Shown: positions 63,436-64,000 of the stretch, in pieces
Numbering within the stretch: the first letter of the stretch is position 1
Layout of the letters: every line of letters begins with the position of its first letter
Origin: Janthinobacterium sp. 1_2014MBL_MicDiv
GTDB taxonomy: Bacteria; Pseudomonadota; Gammaproteobacteria; Burkholderiales; Burkholderiaceae_D
Assembly (NCBI RefSeq): GCF_001865675.1
Contig: NZ_CP011319.1
Span: 1,984,001 to 2,048,000 of the forward strand
Length of the DNA stretch: 64,000 nucleotides
Direction of reading: 5' to 3'
Position numbers and translations under genes: made by a program
Notes under the pieces: generated by a model
What the model was told of the DNA's origin: nothing
What the model saw: only the letters and a program-made list of their open reading frames with translations
The model's database searches: none

Positions 63436-64000
63436 TGAGCACCGCAATGAGTACCCCCATGAATACCCTGTACCGCAAATCCTTGCCGGGCACCCAGCTA
63501 GACTACTTCGACACGCGCGCCGCCGTCGATGCGATCCAGCCAGGCGCCTACGCCACCTTGCCCTACACCTCGCGCGTGCTGGCCGAAAACCTCGTGCGCC
63601 GCTGCGATCCGGCTACCCTGGACGCGTCGCTGAGCCAGTTCATCGAACGCCGCCGCGACCTCGATTTCCCGTGGTTCCCCGCCCGCGTCGTCTGCCATGA
63701 CATCCTGGGCCAGACGGCCCTGGTCGACCTGGCCGGCCTGCGCGACGCCATCGCGGCCCAGGGCGGCGATCCGGCCCTGGTCAACCCCGTGGTCCCCACG
63801 CAGCTGGTGGTCGACCATTCGCTGGCCGTGGAATGCGGCGGTTTCGACCCCGACGCCTTCGCCAAGAACCGCGCCATCGAAGACCGCCGCAATGAAGACC
63901 GTTTCGACTTCATCGACTGGACCAAGAAGGCGTTCAAGAACGTCGACGTGATTCCGCCAGGTAACGGCATCTTGCACCAGATCAATCTTGAGCGCATGTC
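63435..64000 (+). CDS. acnD: Fe/S-dependent 2-methylisocitrate dehydratase AcnD (3' truncated)
   Basis: The first 188 residues of an aconitase-superfamily enzyme, cut by the window end. The start reads MNTLYRKSLPGTQLDYFDTRAAV and continues VRRCDP, RDLDFPWFPARVVCHDILGQTALVDLAGLRDAI and NPVVPTQLVVDHSLAVE, which fit AcnD rather than AcnA or AcnB. It dehydrates 2-methylcitrate, in place of PrpD. Starts at 63435, 63447 and 63459 are all possible; 63435 overlaps the prpC stop. Confidence 0.93.
   Translation, partial: MSTAMSTPMNTLYRKSLPGTQLDYFDTRAAVDAIQPGAYATLPYTSRVLAENLVRRCDPATLDASLSQFIERRRDLDFPWFPARVVCHDILGQTALVDLAGLRDAIAAQGGDPALVNPVVPTQLVVDHSLAVECGGFDPDAFAKNRAIEDRRNEDRFDFIDWTKKAFKNVDVIPPGNGILHQINLERM

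Overview
The window looks like a chromosomal segment of a betaproteobacterium of the family Oxalobacteraceae, close to Janthinobacterium, Duganella or Massilia. This is an inference from the high GC content, the Burkholderiales-type block tRNA-Val, thrS, infC, rpmI, rplT, pheS, pheT, ihfA, merR, the prpB-prpC-acnD methylcitrate genes, and the many c-di-GMP and two-component proteins. I see no phage, insertion sequence, CRISPR array or rRNA.

Layout. 0-4.3 kb: a truncated hybrid-type sensor kinase and a REC-PAS-GGDEF-EAL protein. 4.3-10.2 kb: a complete nickel urease operon ureD-ureA-ureB-ureC-ureE-ureF-ureG-hupE, preceded by a sigma-54 type promoter and an NtrC-like palindrome. 10.2-19.3 kb: mixed metabolism and regulation. 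It holds a lysophospholipid-type acyltransferase, an ArsR/Old-Yellow-Enzyme operon with a perfect 20-bp palindromic operator candidate, a LuxR-type regulator and a lipoprotein. It also holds two small multidrug resistance transporters headed by what looks like a guanidine-II (mini-ykkC) riboswitch, an aspartoacylase-like enzyme and an acyltransferase-3 membrane protein. 19.4-27.8 kb: two identical tRNA-Val(GAC) genes and the translation block; infC appears to start with AUA. 28-35 kb: a NarL-type two-component pair, a Crp/Fnr regulator, a chemotaxis receptor and release factor 3. 35.2-40.7 kb: REP-like palindromes, a GGDEF-EAL protein, rnk, a ZntB/CorA transporter and small envelope proteins.

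40.9-56.1 kb contains the most unusual material. A zinc-ribbon/SPFH-like/coiled-coil protein lies 19 nt upstream of a SHOCT-Ser/Thr kinase-coiled-coil-formylglycine-enzyme-fold protein. Farther on are an FHA-domain protein with an N-terminal Cys/His cluster and a PP2C phosphatase. Together these could form a threonine-phosphorylation circuit (writer, reader, eraser), but that link is inference. Interleaved are OsmC, pirin and a Fur-box-controlled FecI-FecR-TonB receptor iron uptake locus.

56-64 kb: a glycine-zipper protein, a GNAT acetyltransferase, an M28 peptidase, a metallo-beta-lactamase-fold hydrolase, two tandem related small proteins, and the 2-methylcitrate cycle genes prpB, prpC and acnD (cut by the window edge). 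The prp genes follow a consensus-perfect sigma-54 promoter with upstream inverted repeats.
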